Assembly (NCBI GenBank): GCA_022702545.1
Contig: JAHRBC010000001.1
Coordinates: forward strand, 930,001-994,000
Origin: Phycomyces nitens
Taxonomy: Eukaryota > Mucoromycota > Mucoromycetes > Mucorales > Phycomycetaceae
Direction: 5' to 3'
DNA: 64,000 nucleotides
The position numbers and the translations under genes were made by a program. This document shows positions 12,264-23,147 of this stretch, in pieces. The notes beneath the pieces are model-generated. The model had not been told where the DNA came from, ran no database searches, and saw only the letters and a program-made list of their open reading frames with translations. The first letter of the stretch is position 1, and the number at the start of each line of letters is the position of its first letter.

Positions 12264-15200
12264 ATGAACGGCGAGTTCATCCACCTCGGGACCCTCAATG
12301 TGAGACGTCTTATAATTATGCTCTCCCAACTATCCTCCCCAAAACATTCACTATTCCGTCACTTTCGATCCTTCACACCTCTTCTTTCACTCCTTGCCCT
12401 TCGGGAAACGCATGCTCTTCCTGAACATAAAGCTTTATTTGATATATTCTTTCAAGCCCAGTCTAGCCTATGGACAAAACACTATGGACTTGTCCCTTTT
12501 AACCCTCTTTTACTACTAACCTTGACCTCTGTCTCGGATGATGAACGAGTCCTCACAGTCCTCGTATCTCACCTGGAAAATTGTATTGATCCTTTTACCC
12601 TCGTTATTGTCTACGGACCTAGCCCCACAGCATAACGATGTCCTTTTACAATGCTCTTACACACACTTTCTCCTCTTCTACATTCCACCACCCAACTTTC
12701 TTGCTTGGTGATTCCAACTCCAATATGTACCGACACACAACACACCCTGCAATCTGGCGCCATTTCCTTCAGCAAGACTTCCCCGATGTCATCACTCCCG
12801 TTAATACATCTCCACTTCCTACCTTCTACTACAGCCAACACCGCTTGTGCATTGACTATATATTCCGCCCCACATCTATACGCACTTCCAACCCTGAAAT
12901 CATTTTCCTTTACCCTACTTGGACAGATCACAGTCTTCCCACCATCTCCATCCCACTACTTCGCCCCTCCGGACCTGGTATACGGCGCTTCTGCACAGCC
13001 TTCCTCCTACACGATGAGTTCCTCGAGCAACTCGCTGATCTCTTAGACCCTGCTAGCGTCTCTCTTAGTTGCGCGGCCAATGCCCCGAATCAATGGGATA
13101 CACTTAATCAGACTATAAAAAACCTTACAACCTCTTATGCCAAAAAAATATGCCTGTCGCCGTGAAATGCTAAATATGCTCTGTACAAGGAACGCTCACA
13201 CCTCCTACGCTACCTCTCCCTCCCCTGCCTGGCCCAGGTTGAAGCCATGATTGCCGACATACTGTCAGGAACTGATCCAAGCGGACAAGGCAAAAGACAG
13301 AAACAGGAGGTTCAAGGATAAGTTATTTAATAAAAGATGTTCGCTTGATCTTTCTACGATCAAGCTCTACTGGTATTTATATGTTTTCTAGCTAGGATAA
13401 AGATGTGTCTAAATATAATGATTGATAATCGGGGCGGGTATGTATACAAGAAAAGAAAGTCTAAAGGTAGCTATGATTTATTAATCTTCTATCTAGTATC
13501 CATTTTGGGGGTGTGGCGCGAAGACTGTTATGAACCAATCCTAACACATATAAACCTCCACCACTTCCTGACTTGCGAACCGCGCACGTATTCGATGGAC
13601 CGAAGATGGTGAGCAATCCAATGCTTACTTCTATCGAGTCATTAAATCCCGCATTATCTCTCGTTCCATCACTTCCCTACGTGACCCTACCACCGATCAG
13701 ACATTCACCTCAACCTCAGCACTTCTGGCCCATACCCGTCAATTCTACCAAACCCTATATACCTCTGAACCAATTGACCACCAAGCTACTAATGATCCCA
13801 TACAACATGTTCCTTCTTCAGCACACCTCTCATCTTCTGATCCCTTCTTCCTCATATGCCCTATCACTGCACTCGAACTCGATGACATTCTCAAATACAC
13901 ACCCACCAACTCTTGCCCTGGTTTGGATAGGCTTCCGTATCCTTTATGGAAACATTTACTCTTCCATCCTATGTTCGTGAACTTGCTATGGCGGTATACC
14001 AGAATGCACTCCATGGTGTTTTCCCACCATCCTGGGTCGAGACGGTTCTGGTCTTACTTTCCAAAACTGGAGATACCTCGGTACTCAAGAACTGGCGTCC
14101 AATCTCGCTCATTAACTGCGATGCAAAACTGTTTACCAAGCTGCTGACAGTCAGGATCCGGTTATCTATTAATCCCCTCATCATTCCTTTTCAATCTGGA
14201 TTCATGTCTAATCGTTTTATTGCTGATAACGGCCTCCTCACTCGCCTTACCATGCATAATTCCCAACTGTCCAAGCACCCAGGTGTGGCTCTGCTTCTGG
14301 ATCAGGAAAAAGCCAATGATTGTGTTCACCCCACATACCTCCGCCTAATACTCTCCCAATTTCACTTCCCTGTGGTTTTCATTGACACCATACTCTCCCT
14401 TTGTTTCTCTACACAGATCCACGTCAATGTCAACGGTTTTTTTTCCTCTCCATTTTCACCGGACCGTGGGCTGAGACGAGGTGACCCTCTGTCCCCTCTC
14501 CTTTTCAACTTGGCTTTTGAGCCATTACTTCGTATCATCCTTGCTTCCCCATCAATATTCCTTCCCATCTCACTCCTCCCCATCCTCTCGCCTCTCCTAA
14601 ACTTCTCAAGCTTTTAGCCTATGCTGACGATTTGCTCATTCTTCTGGCATCTCCCTCTGAACTCGCCTCGCTACTCTCATCCTGTCCCTGTATGGCCGAG
14701 CTTCTAACGCACGAGTCAATCTAGGAAAAACCGTTGCGGTCTCCCTCTCTAGCACTTTTGTTCCTGACTGGGGTCCTGTTCTTGCTGCTGCTGATATCAC
14801 AACCTCCACTACCGGCAATCTGCCGATGCCATCCGGTACCTCGGTTTTCCCCTCACTTCTATCCTCGTCAGATGGACTCTTTTCGTTCCGCCCTCCTCAG
14901 AAAACTTGACCGCCACTACCTTGTTATTGCACAGAGTCGTTTGTCTGTTCGGGGTGAAAGCCTTATAGCTAACTCTCTCCTTCTTAGTACACTACGGCAC
15001 GTCTTGTATGTCATGTCGGCTCCGGCCTCTTTCCTCGCATCTATTCGCAAATCAATTCGAAACTATCTCTCGCTCGGGTTTGGTAACATCTCATAGGATC
15101 ATCTGTGCCAACCTCGACGAAAAGGCGGTTTGAGACTTATTGATCCAGAACGCCAGAAAAATACTCTGCAATTACGCTGGATATTACCTATCCTTTGCGA

Positions 15201-16203
15201 TTATTATGCCCGATCCAAGTATATCCTTCCCTATATTGATTTTCTTCTACAGCTTCACCTCTCTTCGCCCTCCCTATCACTCTATCCTACCTCTTCCTCT
15301 ACAGTCGCTTCTTCGTGATAGTTCACACATTCTTCCTCCCACACTCCCTCTTTCTATTCGTTTCTCTCCCACTACTGCCCTCACTATCCCTCTTCATGCC
15401 ATTTGGACCTTCCTTCTCCCATTCGCCATACCCATATGGAATCACAAAGGGCTTTTCATCTACCATGCTTTTGTGGTGAACACCCAAGGAATTCTCTGTC
15501 ATCGGCCAGCAAATGATGTTGGACATGCCAGGAACCGCCTTCTCTCTTTCTTCTGCCACCTTGATGAAGCCAAGATTGTCCTTTGGTTGTGGTTTGTATC
15601 ACTTCTACTACCTTCCCCACTCGACTCTTTTCTTGCTGAGAACGGGTTTCTCTCACTGATGTCGCTGGTTGAGATTGATGGGCGCCCTCTTTTCAAAGCT
15701 AGAACTGGCTCACTACGTCGACACCTCCCATTGCCTTCATCTCTCTCTCTCCCTGACTTCACTGGAAACATTTTTGGTGATGGTCTACGCCCCACAGAAC
15801 CAGAACACTTTGGTGGAAAATCCTTTGGAAAAAAATTCCCAGCACTGTCTTCGTTTTTCACCGCATCACCTCCTTCCTCCCCAACCCCACCTACCCGATC
15901 TGCTTTGAGGATATAGACACACTGTCACACTTTGTCTTCTTGTGCTCTAGAAAGCAACCCATCTTCTGGGTGGCAATTCTCGATCGGTTTGCCCCAAACC
16001 TTTCCATAACAGACTCCATTGCCCTACTCATCCAGACTCGCCTCTCTCCGTCCATCCAAATAGCCATTGCGTCTATAACCGCTCGTACCATCTGGAAAGC
16101 CCATTGGGCTTTCATCTTTAATAGCACCCCTTTCTTGCTTGGGCCGATTGCGGCTGAGGCCTCAAAGGCCATACAACAAACATCATACTTCAATAGTGGT
16201 TAA
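12264..16203 (+). pseudogene. LINE ORF2 (endonuclease and reverse transcriptase), disrupted
   Basis: The endonuclease part (12264-13050) shows TLNVRRL, VIVYGPS, LLGDSN, a CIDYIF motif and a final TDHSLP, matching the EEP fold in order. A frameshift lies near 12630. The reverse transcriptase part starts about 13570 with an RWTEDGEQSNAYF-like block. It continues with NWRPISLINCD, LLDQEKANDCVHP (normally AYDRVHP, so the residue after A is changed) and GLRRGDPLSPLLFNLAFEPL. The catalytic AYADD (about 14615) lies in a different frame, so another shift has occurred. The C-terminus (15900-16200) carries the zinc-binding DTLSHFVFLCSRK block. The gene cannot make a full protein. Confidence 0.85.
13263..13572. 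mobile_element. Insertion nested in the LINE, probable solo LTR
   Basis: LINE coding similarity stops at about 13262 and resumes at about 13573. The inserted 310 bp begins TGTCAGGAACTG and ends CTTCCTGAC, giving an 8-bp terminal inversion (GTCAGGAA / TTCCTGAC). TGTCAGGA starts are common in fungal Ty3 LTRs. I found no clean target-site duplication, and the final A of a canonical ACA end is missing, so this is a tentative call. Confidence 0.5.
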
Positions 16204-16607
16204 TTAGTCTCTTTCTCTCTCGTTTCCAACCTTTTAAAGACTGCACTAGATAAGTGCCGGTTATACCAATAAATATTAAAAAAAAATGGTGGAGAGTGCC
16301 TTGGGTGTTTCAAGAATTTTAATTTCAGAAAGTGTTTACGTCACTGGAGTTGTTAATAGGGGTTACGTGGCGAATGATATTCAAGTTGTTGCCTTCTTTT
16401 TTCCTTTTAAAACGAACCATTTCATTTAGAATATCCTCATCTCATGCATTTAAGAAAGTCTAAGCGGTGCAAACAGAAGGTATAAAGATATTACTCTCAA
16501 AGATGGAATGTATAAATTAACATGTATTGTTCTGCTCTTACATAATTAAACCATTATCCGCCTGAATGACATTTTTTTTGCAATCTTTTTAATATCCCAA
16601 CGAAACC

Positions 16608-17075
16608 GTGTCTGCCAAACGCTCTCTGTCAAGTACTCTGATGCTGACTTCATGACCGCCTGTAAGGCACGATTGGTGTTCCTGTTGCCAAGTGCAACTC
16701 ATGGACCCATCCCGCCCCAGTGCCCGATTGAAACAGTGTCTACCAAACGCTCTCTGCCAAATACTCTGATGCTGACTTCATGACCGCCTGTAAGGCACGA
16801 TTGGTGCTCCTGTTGCCAAGTGCAACTCATGGACCCATCCCGCCCCAGTGCCTGATTGAAACAGTGTCTGCCGAACGCTCTCTGCTAAGTACTCTGATGC
16901 TGACTTCATGACCGCCTGTAAGGCACGATTGGTGTTCCTGTTGCCAAGTGCAACTCATGGACCCATCCCGCCCCAGTGCCTGATTGAAACAGTGTCTACC
17001 AAACGCTTTGTGTCAAGTACTCTTATGATGACTTCACAATTGTCTGCCAGGTATGATTGGAACCATTGTTATAAG
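16608..17075. repeat. 128-bp tandem repeat, three full units plus a partial
   Basis: Units start at the GTGTCT motif at 16608, 16736, 16864 and 16992, spaced exactly 128 bp. The first three are nearly identical and the fourth decays after about 85 bp. The array lies between the LINE tail and the Tc1 element and is unrelated to the 263-bp satellite. Confidence 0.92.
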
Positions 17076-17162
17076 TCAGAGTTATGAGTAAATAAAAAAG
17101 AAATATGATTGTTTAAAAACTCTTAATATTTACTAATCTTGAGGTTAAAATCTGTTTATATA

Positions 17163-18501
17163 AACTCACACACAAAAATGTTTGGACCTCTCACAAAAAT
17201 CCTAAAAAAAACGGTTTTTTTGAAAAATAAAAACATTATTTTCTCTTCTTTTTACTAATCAACACCAACATGAAAATATCATTTGCAGCAGAGAACATTC
17301 GCGGCCCATATTATAAGGCTGATGAGCTCAAGTTTGGTGGAATCATGTACTTGCACTTGGCTGAGATTGGTCCCACAAGGATTTCGGCAATTGTCGAAAT
17401 GAATTTGTCAACTGTCAAGAAGATCATTAAGAGATTCAAAGAAACAGGATCTCCCCTTCCTAGAAAGAGCTCTGGACGACCAAAAATAATTAACGAGAGG
17501 ACGGAGAGACATCTTGTGCAATGCGTACGGAAGAATCCATTTGCCAATTACAATCAGCTGAGATTCGCATTGCAGGAGATGGAGATTATTGTCTGTAGAG
17601 CAACAGTAATCAGTTGTCTCAAGAACCTTGGCTTTGGTGCTTATATTGCAGCTCATAAGCCAGCTTTGACAGAAAGACACAAGCAAAGAAGACTGCAATG
17701 GGCCAAGGATCATGTCAATTGGACAGATGACCAATGGAGCAGTGTAGTCTGGTCTGATGAGTCACGATTCACAGTCGAGGGCAATGATGGCGGTGCTCGG
17801 GTGATCAGACGAGTTGGAGAGAGGTACCAGGAAGGGAATATTGTACCAGTGACGAAGTGGGGCAAGGGTAGTGCCATGATATGGAGCTGTTTCTGGGCAG
17901 GTGGTTTTGGCCCTTTGGTCTTCCTCGAAGGCAATGTAAACCAAGACGTATATGTCAACACTTTGGCCCAGAACTTCCTCCCATGGTTCCAAAATATATC
18001 AGAGGAGCAAAATAGGACCTTCATATTCCAAGAAGACGGTGCTAGCTGCCACACAGGGTCCTATGCAAAGTGGTGGGAAAAGGGCTATGGAATCCGAGGT
18101 TTTGAGTACTAGCCGGCAAAGTCCTGATCTCAACCCCATCGAGCATGTTTGGTGGGCTCTCGAGACTAGGATGCGCGAAGAGAGTGCCAAAATCAACAAT
18201 TTTGATGATTTAAAAGTTGCAATGCAAAAATAGTGGGAGATAATTGGCCTTGAACTTGCTTCATGTTTGGCAGGCAGTATGCGAAACCGATGCTAAGCAG
18301 TAATTGATGCCAAAGGTGGACATACTCGCTATTAAGCCTTTTTTTGGAATACTTTAATAATATATACATATATACTCTTGTATTTGAAATCTAAAAGGTC
18401 TATCTTTCATAATTGACGAGCAGTGGAGTATTGAAAATGTTATTAATTTTCTCTTTTGAGATTTTTGGTATCAGAGGGTGGAACGTTTTGCGGCGTGACT
18501 G
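17163..18501 (+). mobile_element. Tc1/mariner transposon, 1.3 kb
   Basis: The length is typical for the family. The left end (TA followed by AACTCACACACAAAAATG) and the reverse complement of the right end (TA followed by CAGTCACGCCGCAAAACG) align over about 45 bp with clear divergence, so the inverted repeats are worn. The element encodes a frameshifted transposase. Its right-hand TA at 18502-18503 is also the left-hand TA of the next element. Confidence 0.75.
17270..18233 (+). pseudogene. Tc1-type DDE transposase, frameshifted
   Basis: The first frame (17270-18112) has an N-terminal paired-like helix-turn-helix with a GRP hook (RKSSGRPK), then the DDE core with VVWSDESRF and FQEDGASCHT. The last acidic motif, SPDLNPIEHVWWALE, is in another frame (to 18233). 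A single-base shift near 18090 therefore separates the third catalytic residue from the rest. The domain order and spacing match Tc1 transposases (about 320-340 aa). All three catalytic acids are present in the DNA, so inactivation looks recent. Confidence 0.9.
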
Positions 18502-18503
18502 TA

Positions 18504-18549
18504 GTCCCGTAATTAGTTACTTTGCCCAACTCAAGTACCCTACGTGTCA
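18504..18549 (+). repeat. Left terminal inverted repeat of the 2.4-kb element
   Basis: 46 bp directly after a TA dinucleotide. It differs from the right repeat only at positions 10, 16 and 37. Confidence 0.88.
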
Positions 18550-18781
18550 ATACAGTGAAATGAAAAATATCCCAAAGATAACAGACTTTCTAATATCTCT
18601 TAATGATTTCTTGACATATAAACTCACTATCTGGAAGTTAAACTTCTTTAGTTTATTTATACATAGGTGTAACCATAAAAGATATGTGTAAGCAAGCCAC
18701 AGCTTATAATAAAAACAGGGGTGTTGAATGGTAATAAATAAAAAAAAAACTCTCTTCTTTTGCCCTTAAAACAAATTTAAT

Positions 18782-20718
18782 ATGGACAGTGACGCTTTAC
18801 CCTCTTGTTTGACCTATATCGAAAACTGTTATGAATCCTTCAACTTAATAAGCTTTTATAAAAACTTTATGTTTGGACAAAAAGATGCCGCTGAAAGTAT
18901 TTTCAAGAAGTGCATAGGTAGATTTAAACGTGTTGAAAATGATGACTTGCGCGCGTGGGCAAATACCATAGCAGCAAATAACTTTGAGGTACAATAGATA
19001 CATAATTGCTCTTACGTGTTTGTATTTATCATCTACGCTATCATAGATCTTAAACCGCACTGATGCGTCTCAGTATTGGAGAAAACTGAATGTTAAAGAA
19101 GCTAGAAAGGAAGCCGTTGCTAATGCAGAGGAGTCTATTTACAAGAAATTGATAATTAAATTCCAGGTCTGTAAACCTACTTTTTTACAAAGGCTAGAAA
19201 TATAATTTATACATTTTTTAATGTACACAGAGCCCTCCAAACGGAAAAAGAAAGGTAAGTTAATTTTTAGTGTCTACAATCATCAGTGGATTTCAATCGT
19301 AAATATCACTGAATGTAGAGAAAAGAAAGCGATATGCAGAAAAAATATACGTTGACGATCGTCCCGCCCACAGCTGATAACAGATGGCTCATAAATAAAT
19401 GTGACGTATCACAATTATTTTTTGAACTACAAGAAGAGGCTGCTCAATATATCGAAGAAACAAAAGAAGTACCTCTTGAGGAGTCAGTATATGAGCTTAT
19501 GTGAGTGGTTTAGAAAAAAGGTCCAATCTGGATACTTATAAATAATGTATATCAGGTCACTTCAAAATATACTATTGATTAAGCCTCATCAATATAATGA
19601 CCGTATGCTGGATATTTTTGGGGAAACCCTTTTAACAAAAGTATACCAACAGCAACTTGGGTTATGGGTTGATGACTGCCCAAGTTTTGACGATGAAGAA
19701 GCTACCTCCATCCAAGAAATAGTCAGTGTAAGCAATAATTATTGTAATAATCTAAATAGTTTATAAATATATTTTAATCCACAACGATAAACAGAGCTAC
19801 ATGCAAAAACATACTCCATTAAAAGTAGCTACCCATAAGCTATGTTCTCTTGTAATTGAAATGGATCATATAAAAACAAGTGCAATTAACGCTATCAGAC
19901 GATTGTAAGCTGAAAACTACTTGATAAACTGAGTAACTTGATCGACTTTTATATTTCTAGGATGGAGAAATTGCCCGTTGTGCAGCCATTGGAAGGATGC
20001 AAAAGTGAAAACGAGCTGTGTAACACCTATGTGGACCCTCTTCTTGACTCTCTCTTAAGTGATCCTGAAAATGGTGTCCATTTACGATGGTAAATAAGCG
20101 ATTGTTGCTATTAAACCACCTCTCATCATCAATTTTTGTAATAGGACAAACTTGAATGACACAGATGAAGGCTTGGAAAGACCCGATAGCGTCATTTCTA
20201 TCATGCAATCAAACTGGGGGAATAACTTGGGGTACGGAGAAGTGAAGATTGAAGAACCCACTACCAACAAGTTTATGCTTGCTTGGAACTTGTGCCGCCT
20301 TGGACATTTTTCCAAGGACACAATAAATACCACAAGCAATAAGTCTTCCATATCTTTCCAAGTAAAAGGTAACTTGAGCTGATTAATATCAACCCCATCA
20401 TCTAACTTTTTTTCGAAAACAGGCCATTATATAACCGTATATATAACCACATTGAATGCAGACGGGATTTATACCATGGTTGAACTTATTCACCTACAAA
20501 TTCCCCAGTCAGTGGAGAACTTGGATCGACTTACAACCAAATCATCACTCGAGAAATTGCTATGGGTGGCACACATGTTTGAAAAAATCAGACAACAAAA
20601 GAAAGAGGAGTCAAGCGAATTCGTTCAGATGAAGCGATATGGACCCGGACTGGCTCAGTTTCGAGAGTTAATATCGGACAAAAGGGACAGAAAACGACCT
20701 TGCACATTGCGGTTTTAA
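18782..20718 (+). CDS. Transposon-borne protein with possible PD-(D/E)XK nuclease motif
   Basis: Nine exons: 18782-18988, 19047-19166, 19231-19254, 19319-19500, 19556-19727, 19795-19904, 19961-20089, 20145-20368 and 20423-20718. They total 1464 nt (487 aa), with every junction in frame and no internal stop. Exon 3 is only 24 bp. The N-terminal half is charged and probably helical, with a Lys/Arg patch around exons 3-4. Residues 327-349 read RPD, then 17 residues, then EVK. That spacing fits the PD...(E)xK catalytic signature of restriction-like nucleases, with Asp329, Glu347 and Lys349 as candidates. A further possible beta-alpha region and a basic C-terminus follow. I recall related GEVK-containing proteins as multicopy in Mucorales but cannot verify that. 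The nuclease role is inference; the gene model is strong. Confidence 0.72.
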
Positions 20719-20860
20719 GCATTCTCTCATTGTGCAAGTCACGATAAACATCCCCCCACCATATGGTAGTTTTAAAAAGGCTTTAAAATTAAAGGCAAAA
20801 ACATATAATTTAACTAGACTTTAAATATAATCTTCAAGATTAAGATTCCAGGGCTGCTAG

Positions 20861-20906
20861 TGACACGTATGGTACTTGAGTTGGGCAAAGCAACTAGTTA
20901 CGGGAC
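20861..20906 (-). repeat. Right terminal inverted repeat of the 2.4-kb element
   Basis: Reverse complement of the left repeat at 43 of 46 positions, followed by TA at 20907-20908. Confidence 0.88.
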
Positions 20907-20908
20907 TA

Positions 20909-22337
20909 TTATGAAAAAGGACTTTTGGGTTATCTAGTGTTTATAGCCGGGTTTACTAGCTAGCAAGCAATGAATGTTTTTCCAATTGGAGGCGTGGTAA
21001 CTAGGGACAATAGACTACTGTTAAAATCTGTCAAGACAATAGAGCTGGACTAAGGTTTTGGGATGCATCAAATAATATTTATGCCTAGGCGTATGGGGAT
21101 GAAAATCAGTTGCTAAAATATAAAAGTGCTTTTAACGAGGTAAAAAGAGTTTTTTTTTGTATTTTATTGATCTGCCGTCACGCAAAGCGTACGGCTTTAG
21201 ATTGCCATCAAGATGGACTTGAGTTAAAAGGCAAAAGAATAAGAGTAGGTGGAGTGGGTAAAAAAAAACCTCGAAGAAAGGTAAAAAGAGATACTTTGTT
21301 ATATTTGCAAAACTTCCTCTCAAAGTGGCCTCCTCCGCCTCTACACTCCTTTACCTGCACCTCTTCCAAACTCTGCATTCCTTCGCCTGGTCATTCTATT
21401 TTCGGACACGGTGTATTCTTGGCAAAATATCAAACTTGATCTCTTTCTATCCTGAATGAAATGGCTCCAATGTCCTTACTGTGCGGGCAATTTATACGAT
21501 GCTCATGAGCTGAACAGCACTGAAATATTCGTGCTTTATAAAAGGCCAAGAAGGATCTTCGCATGTAACTTTGACTTGCCTAGAATAGAAACTCGACCTT
21601 TAAATTAACAAGAAAATGTGAAAACTGTAAAATAGATTTTCAATTTCCCGACTTAAATAAATCAAAACTTTAATTGTATTGTTCAGATGCTTTCGAATAT
21701 GTAATATATAAAACTATAAAATATTTACTGATCCCATTAGATACAAAGTATGGCTTGAAAAGAGAAAATAAAATACAAAAATGCTTTTACAAAGTGAATT
21801 TTGGTCGAATGCTAATCCTGTTACCAAGGTAACATTGATCTACGAATACAATGTATACATTGTAAAAGAAAAAGAAACACCTAACATGGTCTTGTTTTTA
21901 TATTTTCTCCCACAATTAACTATTGGGTTAGACAGACACACATGCCTCTTGATATTAATTCCTCTTTACGAAAATTCTCCCTTGATCCAGGTTCTGTTTA
22001 TCTACCTGGCCAAGACAATACACAAGGCCATTTGAAAGATTGGGATTTTCGATACTAACCAAATGGAAGCCATGCCAAGTTTAAATGTCTCTAATATCCA
22101 TGCCCTTTTCTTCTTTTAATTCTCCTCTTCAACAAACAAACCACTGTAACTCTGTGTCTCTGTCACACTGTACTACTCTTCTTCATGTGCTGTTCCCAGT
22201 CAATAGATGCATTGTACACAAGCATCATGTAAATCTTTGTTGCCATTCAACCCCACATTCAAAGCCTAGAAAAAGAAGCCAACCTTTCTTTTTCCTACAC
22301 CAAAATCTTCCTTTCCTTTTCCCTTCCTTTCATTTTA
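20909..22337. other. AT-rich intergenic region
   Basis: A 109-codon frame at 21110-21439 has a basic stretch but no recognised domain. The last 250 bp before 22338 are pyrimidine-rich and are the probable promoter and leader of the next gene. Confidence 0.5.
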
Positions 22338-22823
22338 ATGATTGCCTATTTACTCATTGCCCTGCTCGCCCTGGTGTGCAGAGTAGCTGCTCAGGTTGGA
22401 CCTACGATTACCTTTCCTCCCGAGAATGGTACCATTACCGCTGGAGAAACTCTGGAGATCAAATATACCTATCCCAACATGGGCACAGGAAACTATAGTG
22501 TCGACATCGCCATTTGGGAAGATCCATCTGCCACCCAGAACATTTTGAATATCACCACAAATGAAGCCATTCCCTCTGGAAACTCGACTGGATTTACTCT
22601 GGCCTTTAACCTCACTTCATCTTACAAATGGAAGGTTCCTCATGGGCTCAATGAGACAATCTACCTGACCGTTACTGAGTACGCCAAGACCAGTTTCTTC
22701 TTCCCAGAGCAGCGCTCGGCTCCCATGATGCTCCATGTCAGTGCTGCCTTTGCTTTCCTCCCCTCGCCTGCCATCTCGCTACTTTTCGTATCAATGGCTA
22801 TTCTCTACCTTGGATCTCTTTAA
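22338..22823 (+). CDS. Small secreted, probably GPI-anchored glycoprotein
   Basis: A single exon of 161 aa. An N-terminal signal peptide (about 1-19, ending VAAQ) leads into a domain starting VGPTITFPPENGTITAGE. That resembles the Ig-like start of Kre9/Knh1-type and Ser/Thr-rich GPI proteins of fungi. There are six N-glycosylation sequons (NGT, NYS, NIT, NST, NLT, NET). The C-terminus is a hydrophobic stretch after small residues, as needed for GPI attachment or a membrane anchor. It should sit at the cell wall or plasma membrane. Function is unknown. The start is chosen because it gives the signal peptide; an overlapping frame from 22085 lacks one. Confidence 0.82.
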   Translation: MIAYLLIALLALVCRVAAQVGPTITFPPENGTITAGETLEIKYTYPNMGTGNYSVDIAIWEDPSATQNILNITTNEAIPSGNSTGFTLAFNLTSSYKWKVPHGLNETIYLTVTEYAKTSFFFPEQRSAPMMLHVSAAFAFLPSPAISLLFVSMAILYLGSL

Positions 22824-23147
22824 TTCTATAATTCTACTTAATAATAATTCTTTCCTAAATCCAATAAAAAATAAAAATAAAAGATATATACATGTATACA
22901 TATATATATCTTTGCCAAAGATTTTTATAAAAATTATTTTAATTTTATTTTATTTTTTAATAATTCAAACCAAATAGATTTGTAAAACATTGAATGATTC
23001 AATTAAAAATAAAACACAGTGGCCCCATTGACTACCCATAAATCTCCCTCCTCACCAACCCTTCCCCTGATGACACGCAGAAGCACGTGTGTATTCCATA
23101 CAGCTTTCTCGGTAGCACTCTAAGCTATCTTTCCTGGTATCTCTACT

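Larger units (their letters stand above)
11500..16286 (+). mobile_element. Decayed non-LTR (LINE) retrotransposon
   Basis: Domain order is a gag-like ORF1 with CCHC zinc knuckles, then an APE-type endonuclease, a reverse transcriptase and a zinc-binding C-terminal region. It ends in a poly(A) run at about 16278-16286 just after an AATAAA-like signal. Reading frames are broken by several frameshifts and stops, and about 310 bp of foreign DNA is inserted near 13263. The 5' end is not defined. Homology is visible from about 11527, and a methionine-led ORF1 start is missing, so the copy may be 5'-truncated. I saw no RNase H domain. The order resembles L1/Tad-like fungal LINEs. Confidence 0.85.
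18504..20906 (+). mobile_element. TIR element (2403 bp) carrying one intron-rich gene
   Basis: 46-bp inverted repeats, beginning GTCCCGTAA and ending TACGTGTCA, bound the element at 18504-18549 and 20861-20906. They match at 43 of 46 positions. TA flanks both ends (18502-18503 and 20907-20908), as expected for TA-targeting DNA transposons. No DDE transposase is visible inside. The only gene is an intact nine-exon frame with a possible PD-(D/E)XK signature. It could be a non-autonomous element mobilised by a Tc1/mariner enzyme with a captured gene, or an autonomous element of unfamiliar type. Confidence 0.75.
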
